A stretch of 64,000 nt of DNA, taken from NCBI RefSeq assembly GCF_900111885.1, contig NZ_FOKG01000010.1, forward strand, positions 186,001-250,000, given 5' to 3'. The stretch's first letter is position 1. Every line of letters starts with the position of its first letter. A program made the position numbers and the translations under genes. The notes below the pieces were generated by a model, which ran no database searches, was not told where the DNA came from, and saw nothing but the letters and a program-made list of their open reading frames with translations. This document shows positions 7,531 to 15,641 of this stretch, one piece after another. This DNA is from Amycolatopsis marina. GTDB taxonomy: Bacteria; Actinomycetota; Actinomycetes; Mycobacteriales; Pseudonocardiaceae.

Positions 7531-9039
7531 ATGACGCAATCGCGGGAGCACGAGCTCAACCTGTCGGCGGAACAGATGCGCGCCCTCGGATATCAGGTCG
7601 TCGATCTGATCGTGGGGAACATGCACGGCCTGCGCGAGCAGCCGGTGCACCGCAGCGCTACACCCGAGCAGTTGTCCCATATCCATTCCGAGCCGGTTCC
7701 GGACCGCCCCACCGAGCCGGGCGAACTCGTCGAGTTCCTCGCCCGTGAGGTGCTGCCGTGGTCCCTGCGGCTCGGTCATCCCGGCTGCTTCGCATTCATC
7801 CCCAGCGCGAACAACTTCCTCGGCGTCCTCGGTGACTTCCTCGCATCCGGCTTCAACATCTCACCGGGGGCATGGCTGGTCGGCGCAGGCCCCGCGGCCA
7901 TCGAACAGGTCACGGCTCGGTGGTTGGCCGAACTGCTCGGGATGCCCGCGGGTACCGGCGGGTTGTTCACCCCCGGCGGCACGATGGCGAACCTGACCGC
8001 GATCGCGGCCGCTCGAAGTGACCGGCTCGGCGCGGACACCAGCCGGGCCGTGCTTTACTGCTCCGACCAGACCCACCCGGCGGTCCTGCGCGCCTGCCAT
8101 GTGCTGGGATTCGCGGCGGAGCAACTACGTTTCCTGCCGAGCAGGGGACACCGGCTCGATCACCACCTCCTACGGCGCGAGATCGAGGACGACCGGCGCT
8201 CCGGGCGCAATCCGTTCCTCGTGCTCGCCAACGCGGGAACAACCGGCACCGGCAGCATCGACCCGCTACCCGAACTCGCGGACCTGTGCCGAGAACACGA
8301 TCTCTGGCTGCACGTCGACGGCGCACACGGTGCGACAGCCGCGATGACCACGCGTGGACGGACCGCGTTGGCCGGACTGGCCGCCGCGGATTCGGTCGTC
8401 GTCGACCCGCACAAGTGGCTGTTCCAACCGTATGAGATCGGCTGCCTGCTCGTCCGGGACCAGGAAGCCCTGCACCGGGCGTTCGCGCTGGAGCAGTTCC
8501 GTGCGCAGGCAGGTTATCTCGATATCACCAGGATCGCCGGAAACGAGGTCAACCTCTCCGACCACGGGGTGCAGTTCACCAGCGCCGCCCGCGCGCTCAA
8601 ACTCTGGTTGTCGTTCAAAGGCTTTGGTGTCGACGCCTTCCGGGCTGCCGTCGACCACGGGCTGGACCTGTCGGAGCGGGCCGCGGCACTGATCGACGTG
8701 AGTGACGAACTGGACCTGGTCGCCGGGCCCAGCCTGGGCATCGTCTGCCTGCGCTACCGGTTACCGGACCACGATGCCTTCAGCTCGGACGATCTCGACG
8801 CCATCCATCGTGAGATCGCCGACACGGTGAACGAAGGCGGCCGGTTCCTGATCGCGACCACCACAGTGGACGGACAACAGGTGATCCGGCTGTGCACCAT
8901 CAATCCCCGCACCACAAAGCTGGACATCGACCAACTCGTCAGCGCCATTCGCCACGCAGGCCGGACGGTGAACCTCAGTTCGCGGTGGTGCGCTCCACGT
9001 GTGCGCGCGCGGCGTCGACCAAGCGGGCCTGCAGCGTGA
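7531..9039 (+). CDS. PLP-dependent group II amino acid decarboxylase
   Basis: 502 residues, starting 5 bases after the ATP-grasp stop. Fold type I PLP motifs: TPGGTMANLTAIAAAR (phosphate-binding), SDQTHPAV with the ring-stacking His182, HVDGAHGATA with the PLP-pyridine Asp263, and VVDPHKWLFQPYE with Schiff-base Lys295. These place it in the aromatic-L-amino-acid/tyrosine decarboxylase clade rather than the glutamate clade. Decarboxylation of an aromatic amino acid to the amine is the best family guess; transaldehyde-forming variants exist, and I cannot decide from sequence. The C-terminus (last 20 residues, Arg/Ser-rich) runs into the convergent PaaX relic and may be an extension gained when that gene decayed. 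Confidence 0.88.
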   Translation: MTQSREHELNLSAEQMRALGYQVVDLIVGNMHGLREQPVHRSATPEQLSHIHSEPVPDRPTEPGELVEFLAREVLPWSLRLGHPGCFAFIPSANNFLGVLGDFLASGFNISPGAWLVGAGPAAIEQVTARWLAELLGMPAGTGGLFTPGGTMANLTAIAAARSDRLGADTSRAVLYCSDQTHPAVLRACHVLGFAAEQLRFLPSRGHRLDHHLLRREIEDDRRSGRNPFLVLANAGTTGTGSIDPLPELADLCREHDLWLHVDGAHGATAAMTTRGRTALAGLAAADSVVVDPHKWLFQPYEIGCLLVRDQEALHRAFALEQFRAQAGYLDITRIAGNEVNLSDHGVQFTSAARALKLWLSFKGFGVDAFRAAVDHGLDLSERAAALIDVSDELDLVAGPSLGIVCLRYRLPDHDAFSSDDLDAIHREIADTVNEGGRFLIATTTVDGQQVIRLCTINPRTTKLDIDQLVSAIRHAGRTVNLSSRWCAPRVRARRRPSGPAA

Positions 9040-9608
9040 AGAAGAGATCCGCGGCCCGGAGCCCGACCCAGTTCGGCGGCAGGAGCTCCGTGGGCAGGCC
9101 GGGGTCCAGATAGGGCAGCCTTCGCCAGTCGGTGAGCAACCGGACATAGTCGACGAAGGCGTTCCGTTCGCCGACCTTTCGACGACGTTGCCAGCGGTAC
9201 CGGGTGGGGTTGTGTTCGGCGAGGAACTCCAGGTACAGCGATTCCAGTTCGTCCAGGTCCCACCACTGGCGCCCGGAGTCTGCGCAACATCTCGGCCGTC
9301 GGCTGGTGCAGATGCGCCGGGGCGATCCAGACGCCGGGAGCCGCGGTGCCGAACCCGAGTCTGACCAGTTGGGAGCGAAGCAGGTGGCGTTTGTTGCGTT
9401 CGGACTCCGGAACGGAGAACACCGCGAGGAGCCACCCGTCATCCAGTGTCGCCCGTTCCCGCCGGAAGATCCGGCGATCACCCTCGGCCAGTATCGCCAC
9501 CGCATCCTGGGACAGCGCGTATCCCGCGGCGCTCGGCTGGAGCGACCGGAGCCGCGGCTGCAACTCGTCAGGTCCGCCGGTGGCGGCCGGTCTTCCTGCA
9601 CGAGGCAC
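8975..9608 (-). pseudogene. PaaX-family regulator, N-truncated and frameshifted
   Basis: From 9608 downwards one frame reads typical PaaX core sequence: DRRIFRRERATLDDGWLLAV, FSVPESERNKRHLLRSQLVR and GTAAPGVWIAPAHL. Around 9262-9285 homology jumps to another frame, which continues QWWDLDELESLYLEFLAEHN and RYRWQRRRKVGERNAF to a stop at 8975. The N-terminal winged-helix portion (normally about 60-70 residues) is missing, because the amidohydrolase gene ends at 9608. Two independent lesions indicate a dead gene rather than only a sequencing slip. PaaX proteins repress phenylacetate-type catabolic operons. Confidence 0.8.
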
Positions 9609-10861
9609 TAGTGTCGTGCGGCGGCCATGGTCGATCCCGATAGGACCGACGTGCCGGGAGCGCCGCCGTTCGGCACGACGCGTCCGTCCTGATATACGGC
9701 GCGGATCCGCTCGCCGAGATTATTGACGTCCAGTGGGTTGCCCTCGACCACGACGATGTCCGCGCGTTTGCCGGGTTGGAGCGAGCCGAGGGTACGGTCC
9801 AGGCCCATCAGTTCGGCCGCCGACAGCGTGGCGGAATGCAGTGCATCGGCCGGGCTGAGGCCCCGTTCCACGAGCAGTTCGAGTTCCAGCAGATTCTTGC
9901 CGTGGGGATACAAGGGGGCATCGGTGCCCATCGCGATCCGTACGCCTGCCTCAACAGCTCGCCGGACGGTCTGATCGCCCTGGGACTCCTCGACCTTCGC
10001 CAGGATGTGGCTCGGGTACGGAACTCCCGATTCGATGGACTCGCGCAGACCCACGCCCGCGCTGAGCGTCGGGACGAGCCACGCGCCACGTTGAGCCATC
10101 AGCTCCAATGTCTCGTCATCGAGATGATTCCCGTGTTCGATGGAGCGCGCACCGTTGCGCACGGCCGCCTTCGCGCCCTCGCCGTGAGCGTGCGCCATGA
10201 CGTGCAGACCGGCGGCCTCCGCCTCGCGGACCATCATCGAGATCTCGTCGTCACGGAAGTGGGGGATCTTCGGCCCGGCTCCGCTGGACACGAGACCACC
10301 ACTTGTCGCGACTTTGATGACGTCGGCGCCCGCACGGACCAGCTCCCTGATCTTGCGCCGGATCTCGTCCGGGCCGTCGACGACGACCGGAGGCCGACCC
10401 GGGTGTGCGGGCAGGAGGTCCATGACGCAGGTGGACGGCCACCACGGGTCGCCGTGGCCGCCCGTCTGGCTGAGCATGTTGAGCGACACCTGCATGCGGG
10501 GCCCGGCAATCATGCCGCGCTCCTGTGCGACCCGCATCCCGAGATCGGCACCCGCGGCATCGCGGACGGTCGTGATGCCGCAGGCCAATGTCCTGGCCAT
10601 GTTCAGTGCGCCCTCGTAGAACTGCAGGGAGAACGGCTGCTGCGCGCTTTCGAAGAGATCCGTCCCGCTCATCGTCAGGTGTACATGGCAGTCGAACAGT
10701 CCTGGCAGGACCCCGCAACCGGTACAGTCGACCTCCTCGTCACCGTCCAGACCGGCCGCCACGTCGACGATCCAGCCGTCCTCGACCGCGATGTCGGCGG
10801 AGTCGGCGGTGCGGGACACCGCGTCGTAGAGTGTCCCGTTTCGAAATACGGTGCGTTTCAA
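9608..10861 (-). CDS. Metal-dependent amidohydrolase (imidazolonepropionase/prolidase-like)
   Basis: 417 residues from a TTG at 10861 with GGAG six bases upstream; the open frame continues upstream, but only into sequence antisense to the transporter. All amidohydrolase metal ligands are seen in order: CHVH, the carbamylated Lys in DVIKVATSGG, HVMAHAHG, SIEHGNH and MGTDAP. The C-terminal barrel-closing strand pair (GKRADIVVVEGNPL) is present. This subgroup includes Xaa-Pro and other dipeptidases acting on small peptides or N-acyl amino acids. It lies just downstream (62 bases) of a POT di/tripeptide transporter on the same strand, which supports a peptide or peptide-like substrate. Confidence 0.85.
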   Translation of the reverse strand: MKRTVFRNGTLYDAVSRTADSADIAVEDGWIVDVAAGLDGDEEVDCTGCGVLPGLFDCHVHLTMSGTDLFESAQQPFSLQFYEGALNMARTLACGITTVRDAAGADLGMRVAQERGMIAGPRMQVSLNMLSQTGGHGDPWWPSTCVMDLLPAHPGRPPVVVDGPDEIRRKIRELVRAGADVIKVATSGGLVSSGAGPKIPHFRDDEISMMVREAEAAGLHVMAHAHGEGAKAAVRNGARSIEHGNHLDDETLELMAQRGAWLVPTLSAGVGLRESIESGVPYPSHILAKVEESQGDQTVRRAVEAGVRIAMGTDAPLYPHGKNLLELELLVERGLSPADALHSATLSAAELMGLDRTLGSLQPGKRADIVVVEGNPLDVNNLGERIRAVYQDGRVVPNGGAPGTSVLSGSTMAAARH

Positions 10862-10923
10862 GGATGTCTCCGTGTTCGTCCGGCGGTCGGGTGTTCGGGT
10901 AGGGCCAGGGGTGGGTAGCGTCC

Positions 10924-12495
10924 TCATCGGAGGTGCGCGCCGGAACCGGCAGCGGTCGCGATCTGGCCGCCCGCGCCGTCCTCCTCGGTCAGCCGAGCCT
11001 CTGCCCGGTCCGCGGTCTCGGTCTGTCGCCGGATGAGCGGACCGCAGGCGAGCAGGAGAAGGCCGAGGACCACCGTTCCCGCTCCGATGGCGCCGAAGTA
11101 GATTCCGGCCGAGTCGGCGTCGTAGAACTTGACGAGCTGTGCCGCGATTCCCTGACCGGCGGCCCCGGACGCGAGCCAGAGACCCATCGTCTGGGTGGCG
11201 AACGCGGCGGGGGCCAGCCTCGCGGTCGCGGACAGCCCGATCGGGGAGAGGCACATCTCGCCGATGGTGACCAGTGCCAGGCTGCCGATCAGCCACAGTG
11301 GACTGCTCAGACCGCCCTGCAGTGCGGGAAGCACGAGCAGGAGGTACGACATGCCGGCGATGACCAGTGCGAAACTGAACTTGTGTGCCGTCGACGGCGG
11401 CCGGGCCGAGCGGTCCATCCTGAGCCACATCAGGGCGAACATCGGGGTCAGGATGATCAGCACGAACGACCCAACCGACTGGAACCAGGAAGCGGGCAGG
11501 GCGAAGCCGAACGCGTCGAGGTCGGTGCTCTGATCGGCGTACTGCGCGATGACGGTAGCGCCCTGCTCCTGGATGACCCAGAAGAAGACCGCGGCGATGA
11601 ACAGCGGAATGTATCCCCGCACCCGTGCGCGCTCGATGGAGGTCGTGCGCGGGCTACGCAGCATGACGGTGAAGTAGGCGACAGGGAGCGCGATCGCCAG
11701 CACGCTGATGGTGTTCACGACGGCCCCGACCGTCAGTACCCCGGTCGCGGCGGAAACCGCGACCAGCCCGATGAGGCAGGTGATCGCACCAGCGAGGCAG
11801 GTCGCCTTCGATCGGGAGACCTCGCGGAGCCGCAACGGGTTCTTCGGCCTGCTGCTGGCAGTGCTGAGATGACGTTGCGTCCACAGATAGACCACGAGGC
11901 CGAGGCCCATGCCGATGGCGGCGAGGCCGAAACCGAGGTGGTAGTCGTAGGTCTGGCCGAGCGTGCCGACGACGAGCGGTGCGGCCACGGCGCCGACGCT
12001 GATCCCCATGTAGTAGATGCTGAAGCCGGAATCCCGCCGCGGATCGTTCTTGGCGTACAGGTCTCCGACGGACGAGGAGATCGTCGGCTTCAGCAGGCCG
12101 GTGCCGGCCGCGATGAGCACCATCGACGCGAACAGTGCCCCCGCCCCCGCCGGAAGGGCGAGACAGCCGTGGCCGAACATGAGCAGCACGCCACCCAGCA
12201 GCGTCGCCCGCCGGTCGCCGAGTAGGCGGTCGCTGACCCAACCGCCGAGAATCGCCGCCATGTAGGTGGCCGAACCGTAGACCGCGACGAGGGACCGTGC
12301 CGTGTCGGCTGGAATGCCGAGGCCGCCGTTGCTCACCTGGTCGTACATGTAGTACAGCAACAACGCGCGCATGCCGTAGTAGGAGAACCGTTCCCACGCC
12401 TCGGTGAAGAACAGCCCCACCAGACCGCGTGGGTGCCCGAAGAACGCCCGGTCCGATGCACTTCCCACTGCGGGTGACGTTCTCCGCGGACCCAT
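10924..12495 (-). CDS. POT/PTR2 family proton-coupled oligopeptide transporter
   Basis: 523 residues from the ATG at 12495, preceded by CGGAGG. It is an MFS-type membrane protein with about 12-14 hydrophobic segments. The POT hallmark ExxERFxYYG is seen near the N-terminus as TEAWERFSYYGMRALLLYY. Further motifs are GGWVSDRLLGDRRATLLGG and DSGFSIYYMGISVGA. The C-terminal half keeps FWVIQEQGATVIAQYAD, with a Gln/Glu-containing helix 7 typical of proton-coupled peptide carriers. It imports di/tripeptides with protons across the cytoplasmic membrane. It is paired with the amidohydrolase downstream and faces an Lrp-type regulator across a short divergent promoter region, the usual arrangement for local control. 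Confidence 0.9.
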   Translation of the reverse strand: MGPRRTSPAVGSASDRAFFGHPRGLVGLFFTEAWERFSYYGMRALLLYYMYDQVSNGGLGIPADTARSLVAVYGSATYMAAILGGWVSDRLLGDRRATLLGGVLLMFGHGCLALPAGAGALFASMVLIAAGTGLLKPTISSSVGDLYAKNDPRRDSGFSIYYMGISVGAVAAPLVVGTLGQTYDYHLGFGLAAIGMGLGLVVYLWTQRHLSTASSRPKNPLRLREVSRSKATCLAGAITCLIGLVAVSAATGVLTVGAVVNTISVLAIALPVAYFTVMLRSPRTTSIERARVRGYIPLFIAAVFFWVIQEQGATVIAQYADQSTDLDAFGFALPASWFQSVGSFVLIILTPMFALMWLRMDRSARPPSTAHKFSFALVIAGMSYLLLVLPALQGGLSSPLWLIGSLALVTIGEMCLSPIGLSATARLAPAAFATQTMGLWLASGAAGQGIAAQLVKFYDADSAGIYFGAIGAGTVVLGLLLLACGPLIRRQTETADRAEARLTEEDGAGGQIATAAGSGAHLR

Positions 12496-12570
12496 GCCAA
12501 AACCTCCGAGGTGACCGGTGGGCCGGCGACCCGCGGTGGTGCGGGGCGTCCGGATCAATGAGCGCAGACG

Positions 12571-12596
12571 ATACAACTGTGTGAAGCGGCATACAA
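12571..12596. promoter_or_regulatory. Direct repeat ATACAA-N14-ATACAA upstream of the POT gene
   Basis: ATACAA occurs at 12571-12576 and again at 12591-12596, exactly 20 bases (two helical turns) apart, in the POT-lrp divergent gap. Lrp-family regulators often bind phased sites, so this is a candidate operator for the double Lrp protein encoded at 12713. On the minus strand the repeat reads TTGTAT and may also hold part of the POT promoter. Confidence 0.35.
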
Positions 12597-12712
12597 GAGA
12601 CGATTCGGCGGCAAGAACGCCCAGAACCGGCCGTATCACTCGTAGGGTCTCGTTCGGGAGGGCTGACCGTCGAGCGTCCGCGGTTCGGGCTGTGTGCGAT
12701 AGGTTGGCGCCG

Positions 12713-13678
12713 ATGGAGGCTCGGGCGAAGGGGATGCGCGTGGATCTGGACGACGTCGACGAGCAGCTCGTGCGCGCGCTGCAACGCGACGGACGCGCCT
12801 CCTACGAGGCGTTGGCCAAGCTGGTCGGGCTCGCGCGGTCGACCACGAAGGCCAGGGTGCGACGGCTGATCGACGACGGGGGTCTCCGCCTGATCGGCGC
12901 CATCCATCCTGCGGCCCTCGGCCTCCACCAACTAGGGCACGTCATCATCGAGGCGGAAGGTCCGGCACGGCCGGTCGCCGAGCGGGTCGCGGAACTCGAC
13001 GAGATCTCGTTCGTCACCACCACCGCGGGCCGCTTCGCCGTGACCGCGGAGCTTCGTACCAGGGACATGGAGGCGTTCTCCCGCGGGCTCGCTCGAGTGC
13101 AGGCCAGCGCCGGGGTGCGCGCCGTGCAGGCCATCACTTATCTACAGATCTGGAAGGACCCGTACTTTCCTCCCGGCCCCCTGGAAAGCACTGACACGCT
13201 CACCGAGGCCGACCTCGACCCGTCCGACCACGCGCTGCTCGAGCATCTGCGGGTGGACGGCCGCGCGTCGTTCGCCGACCTCGCCAGCGTGAGCGGCCTT
13301 TCTCCCGGAGCGACGCGCGCCCGGGTGCTGCGTCTGCTGGAGACCAGGGTGGTGCATGTCGGTGCGCTCGTGCGGCTCAATCCACTGAGTCGTACGCACA
13401 CGGTCGGATTCGCACTCACCCTCAGCGGCGAGACCGAGCCCGTCGCGCGCAAGGTCGTCGAGCTGGACGAGGTCGACTGCTTCGCCACCGGCATCGGATG
13501 GTGCAACGGCATCGGCACCATCCGTGCCGGATCACAGGAAGGCGTGTTCGCCACACTGGAGCACCTCCGGGGCCTGTCCGGCGTCCGGACCGTCGAGTCG
13601 TGGGCACACCTGCGCGCGATCAAGGAGGAGCACGATCTGGCCCGGCCGATCGCCGGCGCGGGGGAGCGGAGCCGCTGA
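12713..13678 (+). CDS. Lrp/AsnC family regulator with two HTH-Lrp units
   Basis: 321 residues, about twice the usual Lrp length. The first HTH lies around residues 10-60 (DDVDEQLVRALQRDGRASYE, then LAKLVGLARSTTKARVRRL). A second complete HTH starts near residue 170 (DPSDHALLEHLRVDGRASFA, then LASVSGLSPGATRARVLRL). Each is followed by an AsnC-like sensing domain (VAERVAELDEISFVTTTAGR and VARKVVELDEVDCFATGIGW). Tandem Lrp proteins of this kind are common in actinomycetes. An alternative ATG at 12734 would shorten it by 7 residues. Its divergent position suggests it senses an amino acid or amine and controls the POT/amidohydrolase pair. Confidence 0.88.
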   Translation: MEARAKGMRVDLDDVDEQLVRALQRDGRASYEALAKLVGLARSTTKARVRRLIDDGGLRLIGAIHPAALGLHQLGHVIIEAEGPARPVAERVAELDEISFVTTTAGRFAVTAELRTRDMEAFSRGLARVQASAGVRAVQAITYLQIWKDPYFPPGPLESTDTLTEADLDPSDHALLEHLRVDGRASFADLASVSGLSPGATRARVLRLLETRVVHVGALVRLNPLSRTHTVGFALTLSGETEPVARKVVELDEVDCFATGIGWCNGIGTIRAGSQEGVFATLEHLRGLSGVRTVESWAHLRAIKEEHDLARPIAGAGERSR

Positions 13679-13689
13679 CTGCCGAGTCA

Positions 13690-13890
13690 GTGTCAGCGGT
13701 CACCAGAGTCCACCCGGGAGGCAGTTCGGCCCACGCATGGAACGGCTTTCGGTCCAGTTTCGCGGCGTGCGCGAGTACGTAGACGTGTTCGGCGCGCCGG
13801 GCCATCAACTCCTTCAGCCGGGCCTGGCGCAGGTCTGTGGTGGCGAGCCGGACGATCTCGTCGTTCCTGCTCGGGCCCGGTGGCGCGTCG
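13690..13890 (-). pseudogene. Relic of a DeoR-family regulator C-terminus
   Basis: In the gap between the Lrp gene and the metallophosphoesterase, one minus-strand frame reads ARLKELMARRAEHVYVLAHA, AKLDRKPFHAWAELPPGWTL and VTADTD. This matches the C-terminal sugar-phosphate-sensing domain of DeoR regulators (K-x-MVARA-x-V-VLAD-x-KLGR pattern). The HTH and most of the sensing domain are absent, and no start is available. It is the dead tail of a regulator, possibly once linked to the neighbouring phosphoesterase. Confidence 0.5.
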
Positions 13891-13926
13891 ATCACCGGAC
13901 AGACGCTGGTGATCTGCGGTGGCGCG

Positions 13927-15126
13927 TCACTCTGACGCGGAGCGTGCGCTCGACCTGCGCCGGGGCAGGGGCAGCGGGTCCATGCTCTGGTCCGTGTTCG
14001 ACATGTCGATCCCGTAGTCCTTGGCGAACACGTTGTGCGTTTCGGCGAGGACTCCGTCGACGCTCTCGTCCAGGGTGAACACCCGGGCACCGCGGAGGCG
14101 GTGGTTCTCCTCGCCACCGAGGCCGTAGGCGCCGAACCCGGTGCCGGGGCCGTAACCGAGGAGCACTCCGTAGTAGTTGCCCATGTAGGTGTTGACGTGG
14201 TCGTGGCCGCAGAAGACACCGCGGACGTCGCCGCGGTGCTGAATAGCGGAGAACATGCCGGAGTTGAACGGTCCTGGGCACTCGTCCTCGTTGCGCTCCC
14301 CGACGATGGAATGCTTCTCGACGGCACGGGCATGGTCGCCGTCGGTCCGGCTGTCGACGCTCGCGAACCACATGAACCGGTGCTCCCACAGACAGATGTG
14401 CAGGAACATCAGGCTCGGAATCGGGGCCCCGGACCGGCGTTCCAGCTTCTCGGAGGTCTCGAGGTACCACCTGATCTGGTCGGCCCTGAGCCAGTCCCAG
14501 GTGGGGTAGCCCGCGAAGTCCTGACCGGCGATCTGTTTCGGCGCGTAACGTCCGCTGTCCAGCAACCAGACGTTGAAGACGGGTTTGCCGCCGTGGGAGC
14601 CGTTGATGAGCAGGTTCATGTTCCCGGTGCCGGTGACGTCCTTCGGGCCCGCCGTGTTCAGGTTGTTCGGATAGGTGCGGAAGAACCTGAGCATGTCGGC
14701 CTCGTCGAAGCCCGTGCTCCCCGTGGAGTCCTCGTCGTGGTTGCCGAAGGTGGCCGCCCAAGGGATGCCGCGTTGCTCCATGGGCTGGATTACGTTGTTG
14801 AGTGCCTGCCTGGCCTCGAGTTCGGTCTTCGGACCGCCGGTGATGTTGTCGCCCACCAGGACGACGAGATCGGGTCGCTCGTCGTCGAGGACGTGGTTCA
14901 TCAGCTCGATCGTGCGTCGGTCGATGCGATGGTCGTCCTGCGTGTCATTGAACTGCACGATCTTGAAAGTGCCGTCGCGGTTGAAGCGCAAGGGCGTGGC
15001 GGCGAGCGCCTCGTCGGCGTGCGCGACCGGCGGTACGACCGAACCGACGGTCATCGCCAGTGCACCCGCGCCGCCCGCCTTTATGACGCTTCGCCGGTCG
15101 ACTGCCGAGTTCCGCGAGTCCTTCAT
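13927..15126 (-). CDS. Tat-exported metallophosphoesterase
   Basis: 399 residues. The N-terminus has a twin-arginine signal (DRRSVIKAGGAGALAMTVGS) ending near an AHA-type cleavage site around residue 36. The calcineurin-like metallophosphoesterase motifs follow: IVQFNDTQDD (motif D-x-x-D variant), LVVLVGDNITGG (GDxx), ATFGNHDED (GNHD), LFLHICLWEH-type His segment, and VFCGHDHVN (GHDH). It probably folds outside the membrane with two metal ions and hydrolyses phosphomonoesters or diesters; relatives are annotated as purple-acid-phosphatase-like or ICC-type. It stands alone on the minus strand with hairpin-rich DNA upstream. Confidence 0.88.
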   Translation of the reverse strand: MKDSRNSAVDRRSVIKAGGAGALAMTVGSVVPPVAHADEALAATPLRFNRDGTFKIVQFNDTQDDHRIDRRTIELMNHVLDDERPDLVVLVGDNITGGPKTELEARQALNNVIQPMEQRGIPWAATFGNHDEDSTGSTGFDEADMLRFFRTYPNNLNTAGPKDVTGTGNMNLLINGSHGGKPVFNVWLLDSGRYAPKQIAGQDFAGYPTWDWLRADQIRWYLETSEKLERRSGAPIPSLMFLHICLWEHRFMWFASVDSRTDGDHARAVEKHSIVGERNEDECPGPFNSGMFSAIQHRGDVRGVFCGHDHVNTYMGNYYGVLLGYGPGTGFGAYGLGGEENHRLRGARVFTLDESVDGVLAETHNVFAKDYGIDMSNTDQSMDPLPLPRRRSSARSASE

Positions 15127-15247
15127 GTGCCACGCCTTCCGATCGAGTTGCCGGACCACGACGATCGGCGGCCGGTATGGCGGGCTCGTGAACTGGGCTC
15201 TGCGTCGACGTGAAGATGCGGCGAGGGCTGGGGTGTCTCGGGTCGGG

Positions 15248-15265
15248 CAACTGGGGAACCAGTTG
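15248..15265. repeat. Perfect hairpin CAACTGG-GGAA-CCAGTTG
   Basis: Seven-base arms around a GGAA loop, directly upstream of palindrome copy b. It is one of four perfect or near-perfect hairpins lined up between 15248 and 15368. Confidence 0.6.
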
Positions 15266-15284
15266 TACCCGCAGCCCCGTCCCT

Positions 15285-15306
15285 CGCACTTTCCCACAAG
15301 AGTGCG
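15285..15306. repeat. Intergenic palindrome family, copy b
   Basis: Sequence form CGCACTTTCCC / ACAAGAGTGCG, a 22-bp near-palindrome with the CACAA centre. The same centre occurs in copy f at 58938. It is paired with copy c 41 bases further on. Confidence 0.75.
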
Positions 15307-15314
15307 AAAAGCCA

Positions 15315-15330
15315 GCCCTGCGACCAGGGC
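15315..15330. repeat. Perfect hairpin GCCCTG-CGAC-CAGGGC
   Basis: Six-base arms and a CGAC loop, between palindrome copies b and c. Confidence 0.5.
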
Positions 15331-15346
15331 AGGAGCGCTTCCGGTC

Positions 15347-15368
15347 GGCACTTTCCCGGGAAAGTGCC
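15347..15368. repeat. Intergenic palindrome family, copy c
   Basis: GGCACTTTCCCGGGAAAGTGCC is a perfect 22-bp palindrome centred on CCCGGG. It lies immediately before the AraC relic. Confidence 0.8.
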
Positions 15369-15389
15369 CACCCCGGGGGTGAGGAATTC

Positions 15390-15575
15390 GACTGTCGGCC
15401 GCTCGACTGGGGCGACCTCGCCGGTGGCGCAGGCTACCTCGACCAGGCCCACTTCGGCCACGAGTTCCGGGCGTTCACCGGGCTCACGCCGACCCGGTAC
15501 ATCGAAGTCCGGCGGCGGTTCCTGCGCGAACATCCCGGCCACGTGCTGGACAGCTGGCCGCTGCCTGCCGATTGA
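15390..15575 (+). pseudogene. Relic of an AraC-family regulator (C-terminal HTH)
   Basis: The open frame to the stop at 15575 carries the second half of an AraC HTH domain: LAGGAGYLDQAHFGHEFRAF, TGLTPTRYIEVRRRFLREHP and a Pro/Ala-rich tail. This is the highly conserved DQAHF-H-F--F-G-TP--Y signature. The first HTH and the whole sensor domain are gone; upstream is the palindromic repeat block. The frame can be extended upstream, but only into repeat DNA. It has clearly decayed. Confidence 0.75.
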
Positions 15576-15641
15576 TTTCTTACAAGAGCGCCAGCTCACG
15601 ACACGCTAAGTTGGGGGCACCCCGAAGCAGAGGAGAGCCCC

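Noticed and set aside
10862-11428. N-terminal extension of the amidohydrolase by about 190 codons
   Set aside because: This part overlaps the POT transporter coding sequence and is of Arg/Gly-rich shadow type; the TTG with GGAG at 10861 fits the family start.
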